A stretch of 64,000 nucleotides of DNA from Coix lacryma-jobi var. lacryma-jobi (lineage: Eukaryota > Streptophyta > Magnoliopsida > Poales > Poaceae): the NCBI GenBank assembly GCA_009763385.1, contig CM019826.1, positions 64,851,864 through 64,915,863 on the forward strand, written 5' to 3'. Below, piece after piece: positions 35,935-46,376 of the stretch (the stretch's first letter is position 1; each line of letters opens with the position of its first letter). The notes beneath the pieces are model-generated. The model was not told the origin of the DNA, did not search any database, and saw nothing but the letters and a program-made list of their open reading frames with translations. The translations under genes and the position numbers were made by a program.

Positions 35935-36133
35935 TGACTAAAGGGTGCTGCTCACCGCTGGCAGCACCCTTTAGTCCCGGCTGGTATTACCAACCGGGAC
36001 TAAAGGGGGGGCTTTAGCCCCGGTGACCGGAGCCGGGACTAGGGGGCTTTAGTCCTGGAAGCGTAGTCCCGGCTCGGCAACCGGGGCTAAAGGCCCTTGC
36101 CGACGGGGGCTGAAGCCCAATTTTGTTGTAGTG
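35935..36133 (+). repeat. CACTA-1 3' subterminal and terminal repeats
   Basis: CTTTAGTCCCGGCTGG and CCAACCGGGACTAAAG units, then GGGGCTGAAGCCCAATTT and the terminal TTGTTGTAGTG. The TTA duplication follows. Confidence 0.9.
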
Positions 36134-37143
36134 TTAGATTGTACTCCTGTATTGCATGGTGTGATGATGACTTGGTGGGTACCACTCTAGCAACAAAAAA
36201 ACTGAGGTCTCCACAATTCCTAATTAATTATTAGTGCATCAGCTGATAAGGTTTTACCAGCAATAATGGCGTGAGGGACGTCTGTCGTTTTCTTTTTGTA
36301 TTTATTTCTGGCTACGAGGATTCGCGTATGGCCTCGTCAGACACACACGAGCACAACATCTCTATTCCATCTCATCCACGGGAAAGCGATGGCGATAACG
36401 ATGGCGATAGCGATGGTGATGGTGCATCAATTAAAAATGCTGCTGCTGCAGCAGCAACACTAAACTACGGAGTAATAATTGCGATTTCCCAGTCCCGTAC
36501 TGTCTTCGGGCACCAACCGGTCGGTGCTTAAAATGACCTTCATGCTGCGTGCATGGTGAAAAACTGTAAAACACGCGGTGGTTGGACTATGGGGCCTCTC
36601 GCTCTCCCAAGGAGATACGATGATCTTGCTCATGGCGACGGCGTTGCTGTTATTCCCGCCCCAATTATATTATATAGGACTAAAGCGTTGCTGTTATTTT
36701 AGGTACACTTGTACCGTTGCACGAGGAACGCGTGCACAGGGAGGGTACCGCCAACATTTCTTTCCTTGTACGTACACCCCGCCAAATTTCCAAACAACGC
36801 AAGGACACTGCACACAGGGCCACAGCATCAAGAAAACGGAATAAAACGCGCAACAGTATAGAATTCGCGAATCAGAGCATTACCATACGCGTACCATTGA
36901 TATATCATATATTGATATATCATTAGAAGGAAAGCACGCTTCCCCTACGAGCGCTTTATACAGGTGTGAGATTGTGAAGCAATAATATAGAGAAACTCAG
37001 AGACAGATAGCTAGTGTCACAATAACAATAATTGCAGGTTCTTGCAATCTATAGGGTTTTATCTATATTCATATATAGATTATTACATGCAAAACTAGAA
37101 TTCATTACCGCGTCCCAACATTTTTTTTGCCGCGCCCCCAAAA
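36134..37143. other. Spacer between CACTA-1 and hairpin
   Basis: No gene I can support. It has a GATGGCGATAGC-type microsatellite at about 36385-36425, a GCTGCTGCTGCAGCAGCA palindrome at about 36439-36456, and a TTGATATATCA inverted pair near 36898-36925. The frame at 36271-36531 runs over the microsatellite and has no domain. Confidence 0.5.
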
Positions 37144-37285
37144 TTTGAGAAAGTTTCAAGCACGTTGTCACGTACGATGCTTACAAACCAGTACATCTCA
37201 ACATGTGATATCAGATATCACATGTTGAGATGTACTGGTTTGTAAGCATCGTACGTGCGTGACAACGTGCTCGAAACTTTCTCAA
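37144..37285. repeat. Near-perfect 70-bp-arm inverted repeat (miRNA-like hairpin)
   Basis: The left arm 37144-37212 and right arm 37214-37285 are inverse complements, separated by one base (A at 37213). They differ only by one mismatch (CAAGCAC versus CGAGCAC) and a 4-nt insertion (GTGC at about 37255-37258) in the right arm. A transcript from either strand would fold into a long stem with almost no loop, a form typical of young MIR/siRNA hairpins or MITE dimers. Flanks resemble the TTTGCCGAGTG CACTA family interior. Confidence 0.9.
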
Positions 37286-37682
37286 TTTTTTTTCACGGCA
37301 TACGCATATGATGTAACAACATCTCGCCAAGTTTCATGATTTTCAGAATTCATTTCCATTTTCTATAATTAAAAAATCATCCGCACGTAATTTGGAGGCA
37401 TTGCCCCGTGAGCACGTTGATCGAGACTTCGGGTCAGTTTTTGGATTTGGCCTAAACATACAGTTAAGAATAAGAATAACATTTTTTGAATCATCAAAAT
37501 CCATTATTCGATGCACCCGCAGTTCAATCCAGCGTCTTTTAGGAAAATTCAAGAAAAATGAAATAAAGTCAGAAAATATAACAAAAAGTTTTAAAAAAAT
37601 GTCAAATTTGAACATGTTGACCATGATGATATATGAAAGCTGCAAAAAAAATTTTGAAGGCCAAAATCAAAACAAAAAAATT

Positions 37683-38070
37683 ATTTGCCGAGTGCCGACC
37701 CCGACACTCGGCAAAGATTGGTTCTTTGCCGAGTGCCAGCAGGTCGGCACTCGGCAAAGATTATCTTTTTGCCGAGTGTCAGACGGCTAGCACTCGGCAA
37801 AGGTAACGGCCATGGATGTCGTTTGTCCCGGCGAGATTTGTCAAGTGTCCATCTTTGCCGAGTGTCTGGCTCTCGGCAAAGAGACCTCTTTGCCGAGTGC
37901 CTATCTTTGCCGAGTGCCGGACACTCGACAAAGATGGGCTGTGCCTAGTGCCGCTCTGTGCCGAGTGCCACATGACATGGCACTCGACAAAGAGGCTCTT
38001 TGTCGAGTGCCCGAAATTTAGTACTCGGCAAACCTGCAGGCATTCAGCAAAGCTTTAATTTCCTGTAGTG
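37683..38070. mobile_element. Truncated end of a different CACTA family (TTTGCCGAGTG repeats)
   Basis: About a dozen copies of TTTGCCGAGTG and CACTCGGCAAAG alternate in both orientations and end at TTTCCTGTAGTG (38070), the inverse of CACTACAGGAAA. This is the subterminal array and terminus of a CACTA family distinct from CACTA-1 and CACTA-2. I could not find its other end, so it is a fragment. Confidence 0.85.
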
Positions 38071-38762
38071 AGTCAGAATAGCAATCAAAATTTGTATCTG
38101 ATTTTTAGTCCAGTACTATATGCTAATATGAAAAAAATATGAAGCCATAGAGGTCACCTAGATATCTAGTCGACGTACTACAACAGTGGCAGGTGATCAC
38201 ACATGACGATAAGATAGCCTACCGGTACATGCTTGGTAGTTTTGGTCACAAATTAACAAGCCAAACTGTGGAGCCCTATGTGTCGGAAAGAGCAATAATG
38301 CATATCAGTGATGTCTCTAGTTTGATCCCCGAACACATACACACGTGTATTTCACATGAAAAACGTCTCTGTCTTGCAATGTTGCTGTCATACTTGGTCC
38401 CCTGGTAGGCTTCATCTGGGGTTAAAAGATCTTTTTTGCCCCACCTCTAGAAATCAATTTCTAAGAATTTTGCTAGGTTTCAGTCTCCTCTAGAAATCGA
38501 TGATTGTATTTTTAGAGACACTTGATGAATAGAGTCGGGCTTTTTTCCCAGCATACTGCTATGTTGTTATATATATCTGAAAATTTCGCTGTCACCATTA
38601 TTCGTACAAATCCAGCGGGGTCGCCTTCTGAGTACAGCCAGCAGCAAGCGAAATCCCCCCTGCACCACCAGCGTTTTAAGTGGCAGCTAGCCGCGGATGC
38701 CTGCAAAGACAGGTTCTCCAAGTCTGTAGTTACGGCCGGATCCCTTTCTCTCACACTCCCGT
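38071..38762. other. Spacer before CACTA-2
   Basis: No gene with any domain. It has a short repeated CCTCTAGAAATC at about 38445 and 38490. Its last three bases, CGT, are the CACTA-2 duplication. Confidence 0.5.
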
Positions 38763-39165
38763 CACTACTAGAGAACAGGTCTTTGGACGATTTGCAAAAT
38801 CAGCATTAGCCACGGAAAAATTTGCGCCCGGGACTAGAAAGTCCTTTAGCCCCGGTTGGTACACCAACCGGGGCTAAAGCTCCCCAGCCCAACAGCTCAA
38901 TTGTCAGAGGGGCCTTTAGTCCCGGTTGGTGTTACCAACCGGGGCTAAAGACCGGCCTTTAGCCCCGGGCCGTAACACCAACCGGGACTAAAGGTTTTGC
39001 CCCGGTTGGTGTATGCAGCCGGGGCTAAATGTTGGCATCTTTAGCCCCGGTTGGTAACACCAACCGGGACTAAAAGGTTTTGTTCCGGTTGGTGTACCCA
39101 GCCGGGGCTAAATGCCAACATTTAGCCCCGGCTGGGAATAAGGACCGGGGCTAAATGTCCCTCCC
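38763..39165 (+). repeat. CACTA-2 5' terminal and subterminal repeats
   Basis: About 14 CCCCGGTTGGT/ACCAACCGGGGCTAAAG units in both orientations. They are followed by CCTCCCTATATTTG, a TATA-like box for the first gene. Confidence 0.9.
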
Positions 39166-39419
39166 TATATTTGAAATGTTATTCTACCTCCAGCCGTGCC
39201 CGAGCTCCTGTCTTCATTTTTCTTCATTCAGTCACTGCTTGCTCTTGCTTGTTTGCTCTCTTCTCCTCCGGTGATTTTTGTTTGTTAACACATCTCCGGC
39301 GATTGATTTATTTCATCACATCTACACCGCCATCGACTCGTTGAAAGGTTACTAGCTTAAGTTATTCATTTTTGTAGCTATTTTGAGTTCATTGACTTGA
39401 TAGTTCAAATTATTAATCT

Positions 39420-39918
39420 AAAAACAAAATATGACCGTTTAATTAGTTTATTTTAGTCTTTTAGAGAAATGTGACCGGTTTAGAAAAACAAAATATATAA
39501 TACTTTAGTTTAGAAAATGTGACCGGTTTAATTAGTTTTTTTTGAAATAGAGATCATTTAAATCATTTGTTTACACAAAAATTAGAAATATATAATACTT
39601 TAGTTTAGAAAATGTGACAGTTTAATTAGTTTTTTTTTGAGGAATAGAGATCATTTAAATCATTTGTTTACAGAAATTAGAAATATATAATAATTTAGTT
39701 TACAAAATGTGACCGTTTTAATTAGTATATTTTATTATTTTGGAGAAATAGAGATTAGTTAAATTAGTTGTTTACAGAAATTAGAAATATATAATACTTT
39801 AGTTTACAAAATGTGACCGGTTTAATTAGTATATTTTATTATTTTGGAGAAATAGAGATCAGTTAAATTAGTTGTTTACAGAAATTAGAAATATATAATA
39901 CTTTAGTTTACAAAACGC
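39420..39918 (+). repeat. Tandem ~95-105 bp AT-rich repeat in leader of CACTA-2
   Basis: Four to five copies of a unit containing AATGTGACCGGTTTAATTAG, AATAGAGATCA and AGAAATATATAATACTTTAG; the GTGACCG core recurs at about 39469, 39517, 39612, 39706 and 39811. The array ends just before GCAG at 39917-39920, a possible splice acceptor for the next ORF. CACTA-1 has only a single diverged version of this leader. Confidence 0.8.
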
Positions 39919-39924
39919 AGAAGG

Positions 39925-40224
39925 ATGCCTGCTTGGTATGTTGTTTTCGAGGGCACCAAACCAGGTATTTACACCAGCTGGGCCGAGTGCAGTCAGTATG
40001 TCCTCAAAGTTAAGGGAGCTGTGCATAAAAAGTACAAGTCTTTTGAGGAAGCTTCTGCAGCTCTAGATGCTTTTAACTCAAGAATCAACTCAATTCCTAC
40101 TGCACCTACCCCTACCTTACCTTCCTATCCGGTTGGAGTGGCAGACAGTACATCTTGTTGGACTGTGATGTGGGAAAAATGTGCAGGTGTTGTTAGTTGC
40201 TTTGGTTGTGGCCAAGTGGATTAG
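39925..40224 (+). CDS. RNase H1 N-terminal / viroplasmin-like domain ORF carried by CACTA-2
   Basis: A 99-residue open frame. Residues 4-50 read WYVVFEGTKPGIYTSWAECS, then GAVHKKYKSFEEASAALDAF. This is the pattern of the RNase H1 N-terminal hybrid-binding domain (Cauli_VI), with its W-Y-VV..G..PGIY..W.EC and K.F.S.EEA..A. That domain binds RNA:DNA hybrids or dsRNA and here lacks any RNase H catalytic part. The C-terminus is Cys-rich (CFGCGQ). The start may be an internal exon, because GCAG lies 4 bases upstream of the ATG. It occupies the slot in which CACTA-1 has a GRF finger. Its role is unknown; nucleic-acid binding during transposition is an inference. Confidence 0.7.
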   Translation: MPAWYVVFEGTKPGIYTSWAECSQYVLKVKGAVHKKYKSFEEASAALDAFNSRINSIPTAPTPTLPSYPVGVADSTSCWTVMWEKCAGVVSCFGCGQVD

Positions 40225-40392
40225 GCTGCACTGTTATCTTGATGTAATAATTAATTAATTAGACAAGTTCAACTGCTACTACTTTTATGCCACCAGTGAT
40301 TCTTACTAAATTTCATGTCAGACATTTTATAATTTTATTTGTTTATAAGAATGAGAGATCGATATAATTATGTGATATGTCATATAATGCAG

Positions 40393-43300
40393 ACGATGAC
40401 ACGTCACTGGATGTACAATGTCGATCGTCGCTCAAAAGAGTTCATTGATGGCGTGCATTATTTTTTAAGAGTGGCCGAGGCAAACAAGCGGAATGGTTTT
40501 ATGTGCTGCCCATGTGCCCTTTGTAATAATTCGAAGGAATATTCTAGCTCAAGGAGTCTTCACTCACACTTGTTCAAGTCGGGTTTCATGCCAAACTATA
40601 GTTGTTAGACGAAGCATGGAGAAACTGGGGTTATGATGGAAGAAGGTGAAGAAGAACAATTGGACCCTGACGATGACATTATTGCTCAATACGGTGACTT
40701 TGGTGATACTGCAATGGAGGAAGGTGAAGAAGAGGCAAGTGGAGGAGACACAGTCGCTGAAGATGATGCTCTTGGTGATGTCATTCGTGATGCACAAAGA
40801 GATTTCAAAAGTGAAAAGGAGAAGGCTAAGTTTGAATGTATGCTAGAGGATCACAGGAAATTACTATATCCGTCTGCTGCAGATGGACAAAAAAAGTTAG
40901 GCACAACACTTGAGTTGCTACAATGGAAGGCACAGAATGGTGTATCTGACAAGGCATTTGGACAATTATTGAAGATTATAAAACAAAAGATGCTTCCGAA
41001 GCCTAACGAATTACCCGGCACTACGTACGAAGCAAAACAAGTGGTCTGTCCTTTGGGTTTAGAAATCCAGAAGATACATGCATGTCCTAATGACTGCATC
41101 CTGTACCGTGGCAAGGAATACGAGAATTTGGATGAATGCCCTGTATGTAACACGTCACGATATAAGATCAGGCGAGATGACCCTGGCGATGTTGAGGGTG
41201 AAGAACGTCCCCGGAAGAAAATCCCTGCCAAGGTTATGTGGTACGCTCCTATAATACCACGCCTGAAACGTCTGTTCAGAAACAAGGACCATGCAAAGTT
41301 GGTGCGATGGCACAAAGAAGACCGTAAGGTAGACAACATGTTGAGACACCCTGCAGATGGGTCCCAGTGGAGAGCAATAGACAGAGAATTCCCAGAATTT
41401 GCAAAAGATGCTAGAAACTTAAGGTTTGGTTTAAGTACGGATGGGATGAATCCTTTTGGGGAACAGAGCAGTAGTCATAGAACGTGGCCTGTTATTCTAT
41501 GTATGTACAACCTTCCTCCGTGGTTATGCTTGAAGCGGAAGTTCATTATGATGCCAGTGCTCATCCAAGGCCCGAGGCAGCCTGGCAACGATATCGATGT
41601 CTACCTGAGGCCATTAGTTGAGGAACTCCTACTTTTATGGAGTAAATCAGGTGTACGTGTGTGGGATGATTACAAACAGGAACACTTTGACCTGCGAGCA
41701 TTGTTGTTCGTAACAATCAATGATTGGCCTGCTCTAAGTAATCTTTCAGGACAGTCAAACAAGGGATATAATGCATGCACACATTGTTTTGATGACATGG
41801 ATAGTGTATATTTGAAAAAATGTAGAAAGGTAGTGTATCTTGGGCATCGTCGATTTCTTTCGATGAATCACCAGGTTAGAAAGAAAGGCAAGCATTTTAA
41901 AGGTGAGACAGACCACCGGAGCAAGCCTCGCAACAGAACTGGGGAAGATGTACTTGAGATGATCAAGGATGTGAAAGTAGTCTTTGGAAAGGGGACGGGC
42001 AGTGAACCTGTTCCGAAAGACGCTACGGGACACGCACCCATGTGGAAGAAGAAGTCAATATTTTGGGAGCTACCCTATTGGCATGTACTAGAGGTCCGCC
42101 ACGCGATCGACGTGATGCACCTGACAAAGAATCTTTGTGTCAACCTTCTAGGATTCATGGGTGTGTATGGGAAGTCTAAGGATACACTTGAAGCACGACA
42201 AGAGTTGCAGCGCATGAAAGAACGAGACAACCTACATCCAGAGAAGACAGATGATGGACGCCATTACTTAAGACCTGCTAGCTACACTCTTAGCAATGAA
42301 GAGAAGGAAATCATGTTTGAATGCCTAAACAGCATCAAGGTCCCATCTGGATTCTCCTCCAATATAAAGGGAATAATAAATATGCAAGAGAAGAAATTCC
42401 TAAACTTAAAGTCGCATGACTGCCACGTGCTTATGACGCAATTGTTTCCGGTTGCTTTAAGAGGAATTCTACCTCCACATGTACGTCTTGCCACTGTGAA
42501 GCTCTGTGCATTCCTCAATGCAATTTCTCAGAAGGCAATTAATCCACTAGAACTGGCTACTCTACAGAATGATGTGGTTCAATGTCTTGTGAGCTTTGAG
42601 TTGGTGTTTCCTCCATCCTTCTTTAATATCATGACACACCTCCTAGTTCACCTGGTCAAGGAGATTCATATTCTCGGTCCTGTGTTCCTACACAACATGT
42701 TCCCCTTTGAGAGGTTCATGGGAGTACTGAAAAAATATGTTCACCAACATGCTCGGCCAGAAGGAAGCATCGCCAAGGGCTACGGGACAGAGGAGGTCAT
42801 TGAGTTCTGTGTTGACTTCATTCCTGACCTTGACCCGATTGGTGTTCCTGAATCGCGGCACGAGGGGAGGCTATGTGGAAAGGGGACACTAGGGAAGAAA
42901 ACATATATCGGTACGGGGAATGATTATTTCAATAAAGCGCACTACACAGTTCTTCAAAACTCAACCGTGGTGGATCCATATATCGATGTACACAAGGAGT
43001 TCCTACGATCCCAATTTCCAGAGAAGAATGAAGTTTGGATAACACGTGAGCACATGAATACTTTTAGCACTTGGTTGCGAAAGGAATGTCTGGGTAATAA
43101 CAATATTGATGAGCAACTATATTTGTTGGCTAGGCAACCGTCATGGCACATCCTCACGTACAAAGGGTATGAGATCAATGGAAACACATTTTACACCATG
43201 GCCCAAGATCAAAGGAGCACGAACCAAAACAGTGGTGTTCGCGTAGATGCCACAGACCCATCTGGGAAGAGGCAAACATATTATGGCCGCATAGAGGAGA

Positions 43301-43761
43301 TTTGGGAACTAGACTACGCACCTAATTTTAAAGTCCCTTTGTTTCGATGCCAATGGGTCAAGGCGACCGGAGCCGGAGTAACAGTTGACAAGGAGTATGG
43401 AATGACAACAGTGGATCTCAACAATATTGGATACAAAGGTGAACCATTCGTCCTTGCTGCTGATGTGACTCAAGTGTTCTACGTGAAAGACATGTCTACA
43501 AAACCCAAGAGAGGGAAAAATGATGATAAATCAACCAAAGAGCCCAAACGCCACATAGTTCTTTCAGGAAAAAGAAACATCGTGGGAATTGAGGACAAGT
43601 CAGACATGTCAGAAGATTATGAAAAAGATGACCGAATACCGCCCTTCAGTGTGACCAAAGACCCAAGCATCCTGCTAAATGCTGAGGAGACTCCATGGTT
43701 ACGACATGATCATGACCAAGGAACATACGTGAAGAAAAAGATCACCAGTGTACCCGCTTGA
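40393..43761 (+). CDS. TNP2-like CACTA transposase with one internal TAG
   Basis: About 1,122 codons counted from the ATG near an ATAATGCAG acceptor-like site. Residues 1-75 are the transposase-associated domain (WMYNVDRRSKEFIDGVHYFL, FMCCPCALCNNSKEY). TAG at 40606-40608 interrupts it where CACTA-1 has TGG; the frame then stays open from 40609 to TGA 43759-43761. Next come an acidic stretch, the Transposase_21 core (RHPADGSQWRAIDREFPEFA, EQSSSHRTWPVILCMYNLPP, QPGNDIDVYLRPLVEELLLL, LFVTINDWPALSNLSGQSN), the KKKSIFWELPYWHVLEVRHA block, a DUF4218-like region and a C-terminal DUF4216-like region (TYYGRIEEIWELDYAPNFKV, YVKDMS). It would cleave the terminal repeats and rejoin DNA. The stop may be a mutation or within an intron. 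Confidence 0.94.
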
Positions 43762-44455
43762 TATATATTACAGTTTTCGTGTAACTAATAATGATTATGC
43801 ATAGTCATGGTTCGTTGATGTCAGTGTCGATGCCCCACAAGTTTGGCTCCATTCTGGATTATTTTGTTGGTAGGCCTAATTGACCCTATAATTATTGGGT
43901 GAGAGTGTGCGGTAATTCAATTAAACCGGAAAAAGAAGCAAACCATCTCCGAAAAAACACAAACTTGTTGGTTGCCTCACCCGTGCCACGTGAGAACCTA
44001 AGAAAAATTTTGAGACCAATATGACACAGAAACGTATATGAACTACACAAATTTATCTTTTAAAATTAAATTGTAATTTAACAGTGAATTTCTCTATCGT
44101 GCATTTGGACAATAAAAGATAAACAACCTAAAATTTAACGTTCATATAATGCAAAAAATATTTTCCTATCGAGCACCAGTTGTTTCAGATATTTAAATTT
44201 AACATTATATTTTTGCATTAACAAAATATAAATTGTTATTTACATTTATATTTGTTATTATAAGAAAAGAAAAAAGAATTTATGTTACAAAATTTTCTAC
44301 AATACAGTAATGTAAAAGGAAACACAACTGCTATTTTTAAGTAATTTTATGCCTAATATTGAATTTACTATGCAAGTAACAAGTATTACAACATATTAAT
44401 ATAGCCAAAACTTAATTCAAAACCCAAAACACAGAAAACCCAAAATAAAGGCGGC
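43762..44455 (+). other. CACTA-2 intergenic AT-rich spacer
   Basis: No gene. Homologous to 29135-29811 of CACTA-1. Confidence 0.8.
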
Positions 44456-44458
44456 AGA

Positions 44459-44720
44459 AGACCCTTTAGTCCCGGGCCGTAGCACCACCCGGGACTAAAG
44501 GTACCTTAACCCAAAATAAAGGCGGGAGAAGACCCTTTAGTCCCGGGCCGTAGCACCACCCGGGACTAAAGGTACCTTTAGTCGCGGGCCGTAGCACCAC
44601 CCGGGACTAAAGGTCCCCCTCTTTAGTCCCGGGTGGGCTTATGCACCGGGGCTAAAGGTGTTTTAGTCCCGGGTGGTGCCACGGCCCGGGACTAAAGGTG
44701 CCCCGCGTATATAGGGCACA
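44459..44720 (+). promoter_or_regulatory. CACTA-2 internal repeat cluster and TATA of second gene
   Basis: Alternating CTTTAGTCCCGGGCCGTAGC and CCCGGGACTAAAGG units, two of them part of a 65-bp direct duplication (about 44448-44580). They are followed by GCGTATATAGGGCAC (TATA-like, 44705-44719). The repeat type is that of the element ends, so the TnpA-like product may act on its own promoter. A GC-rich leader follows to about 45140, whose open frames are not conserved with CACTA-1 and are not called as genes. Confidence 0.7.
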
Positions 44721-45144
44721 GGGCCCTGGCCTCCTTCCTCAGATCGACGTCAGAGTTTGCGCCGCCGCCTCCGTCTTCGCCGCCATCTCGTCCTCCCGCT
44801 CGGCGTCGTCCTCGGTGCCCTCGGCCTCCCTCGCCGTCCTCCGCGGTGCCCTCGGCCTCCCTTTCGCGCGCGCGGCGTCCTCAGCCTCCCTCGTGTCGCC
44901 GCCGCCATCGGCCTCAGAGAGCTCCGGCCCTCGCCGTCGTCCGCGCGGTCCCTCGGCCTCCCTCGCCGTCGTTCGCGGCGCCCTCTGCCGTCGAGCTCGC
45001 TTTTGCCGCGCGCCGCCGTCGTGACATCCTCGCCATTCGCCGCCGGCCGTTGCTCCCCTTGTGCCGTCGTGTCTCGTCCTCGCCGTCGTCTCGCGGCCGC
45101 TCCGGCCGTGTGCCTCCGTCCTCGCGCTGCCGGTGAGGAGTGCC

Positions 45145-45262
45145 ACCGCGCGTGCGTGTGTGTGTGAAGTGTTTGTGCGTGTGCGTGTGTGTGTGCACTG
45201 TGTGCAGTGTATGCATGTGTGTGTGCAGTGTGTAATTAAAGTGTGTGTGCACTGTGTGTAAT
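45145..45262 (+). repeat. GT-rich microsatellite
   Basis: GTGTGTGCGTGTG tract, positional counterpart of 30267-30350. Confidence 0.8.
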
Positions 45263-45743
45263 AGGAAAAGGAAAATAGAAATCCATATGAACTGAAAATA
45301 GAAAATAGTTTTTACCCTAACAAAATATTATGTTTACACACATGTAGATAAAAGAGATTGGTCGCGTTGACCGCGCCGTCCGCCGTCATCCTCACCGTGT
45401 GATCCTCACCGCAACGTGATCTTCGGCGTCGTCTGTTGTCGTCCTCACCGCGACATCATCCTCGCCGTCGTCCGTCGTCGTCCTCTCATCAACGGTGTGT
45501 CCTTTGCATGTGTTAGATGGAGGAGGAATAATCACTTAGATAATTTGGTCTTTAGATTTGTAAACATTTATTTATATCGGTCATGTATATGTTTATGAAA
45601 TAATCACTTGGATATGTTTATGGAATAATCACTTGGATATGTTTATAGAATAATCACTTGGATATGACTTTTCGATCATGTCGGTAGTGTTATTTTTACG
45701 AATATAGTCTTCATGGATATATGTTATTTTTAATGTTGTCAAA
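45263..45743 (+). other. CACTA-2 spacer with short direct repeats
   Basis: No gene. It includes about four copies of AATAATCACTTGGATATG at 45600-45670 and CCGCCGTC-rich patches. Confidence 0.6.
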
Positions 45744-46322
45744 ACCTAGACCCCAAACCCTAAACCCTAAACCCGAAACCCCAAACCCCTAACCCTAAAC
45801 CCCAAACCCGAAACCCCAAACACTAAACCCCAAACCCCAAACCCTCAACCCCAAACCCCTAACCCTAAACCCCAAACCCGAAACCCCAAACACGAAACCC
45901 TAAACACTAAACCCCAAACCCTAAACCCCAAACCCTAAACCCCAAACCCAAAACACTAAACCCCAAACCCCAAACCCCAAACACTATACCCCAAACCCCA
46001 AACCCTCAACTCCAAACCCCTAACCCTAAACCCCATACCCGAAACCCCAAACACGAAACCCTAAACACTAAACCCCAAACCCTAAACCCCAAACCCTAAA
46101 CCCCAAACCCAAAACACTAAACCCCAAACCCCAAACCCCAAACACTAAACCCCAAACCCCAAACCCTCAACCCCAAACCCCTAACCCTAAACCCCAAACC
46201 CGAAACCCCAAACACGAAACCCTAAACACTAAACCCCAAACCCTAAACCCCAAACCCTAAACCCCAAACCCAAAACACTAAACCCTAAACCCCAAACCGT
46301 AAACCCTAAACCCGAAACCCTA
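45744..46322 (+). repeat. Telomere-like heptamer array with 161-bp higher-order period in CACTA-2
   Basis: About 580 bp of CCCTAAA, CCCCAAA, CCCGAAA, ACACTAAA and related units. The block starting ACCCTCAAC recurs at 45841, 46002 and 46163, i.e. every 161 bp (23 x 7), showing that a 23-heptamer block was itself duplicated. It lies about 55 bases before the start codon of the second gene. Confidence 0.93.
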
Positions 46323-46376
46323 TGCACGTTAGTTGCAAAAATATGGTGTTTATTATCCTCCATGTCATTCGCAGAA

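Larger units (their letters stand above)
12464..36133 (+). mobile_element. CACTA-1: full-length but decayed CACTA (En/Spm) transposon with nested copia
   Basis: The left end is CACTACTACAGAACAGGG and the right end TTTTGTTGTAGTG, the inverted CACTACAACAAAA. A 3-bp target duplication TTA flanks it at 12461-12463 and 36134-36136. Total length is 23,670 bp; without the nested copia and its duplication it is about 11.9 kb. The order is: subterminal repeats, GRF zinc-finger ORF, TNP2-like transposase, internal repeat cluster and TATA, foldback, Stowaway, telomere-like array, TnpA/Ulp1 gene, subterminal repeats. All reading frames carry stops or frameshifts, so it is non-autonomous now. CACTA-2 at 38763 is its near-intact relative. 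Confidence 0.95.

Noticed and set aside
36271..36531. Small host gene
   Set aside because: The frame is built over a GATGGCGATAGC microsatellite and a GCT/GCA tract, with no motif or gene context.
39925..40224. Endogenous caulimovirus (viroplasmin) remnant
   Set aside because: Only the small RNase H1-N/Cauli_VI-like domain is present, with no movement protein, coat protein or viral RT nearby, and it sits in a defined slot of a CACTA transposon.
45744..46322. Chromosome end or true telomere
   Set aside because: The array is degenerate, interstitial, short and enclosed by CACTA-2 with matched ends and a CGT duplication.
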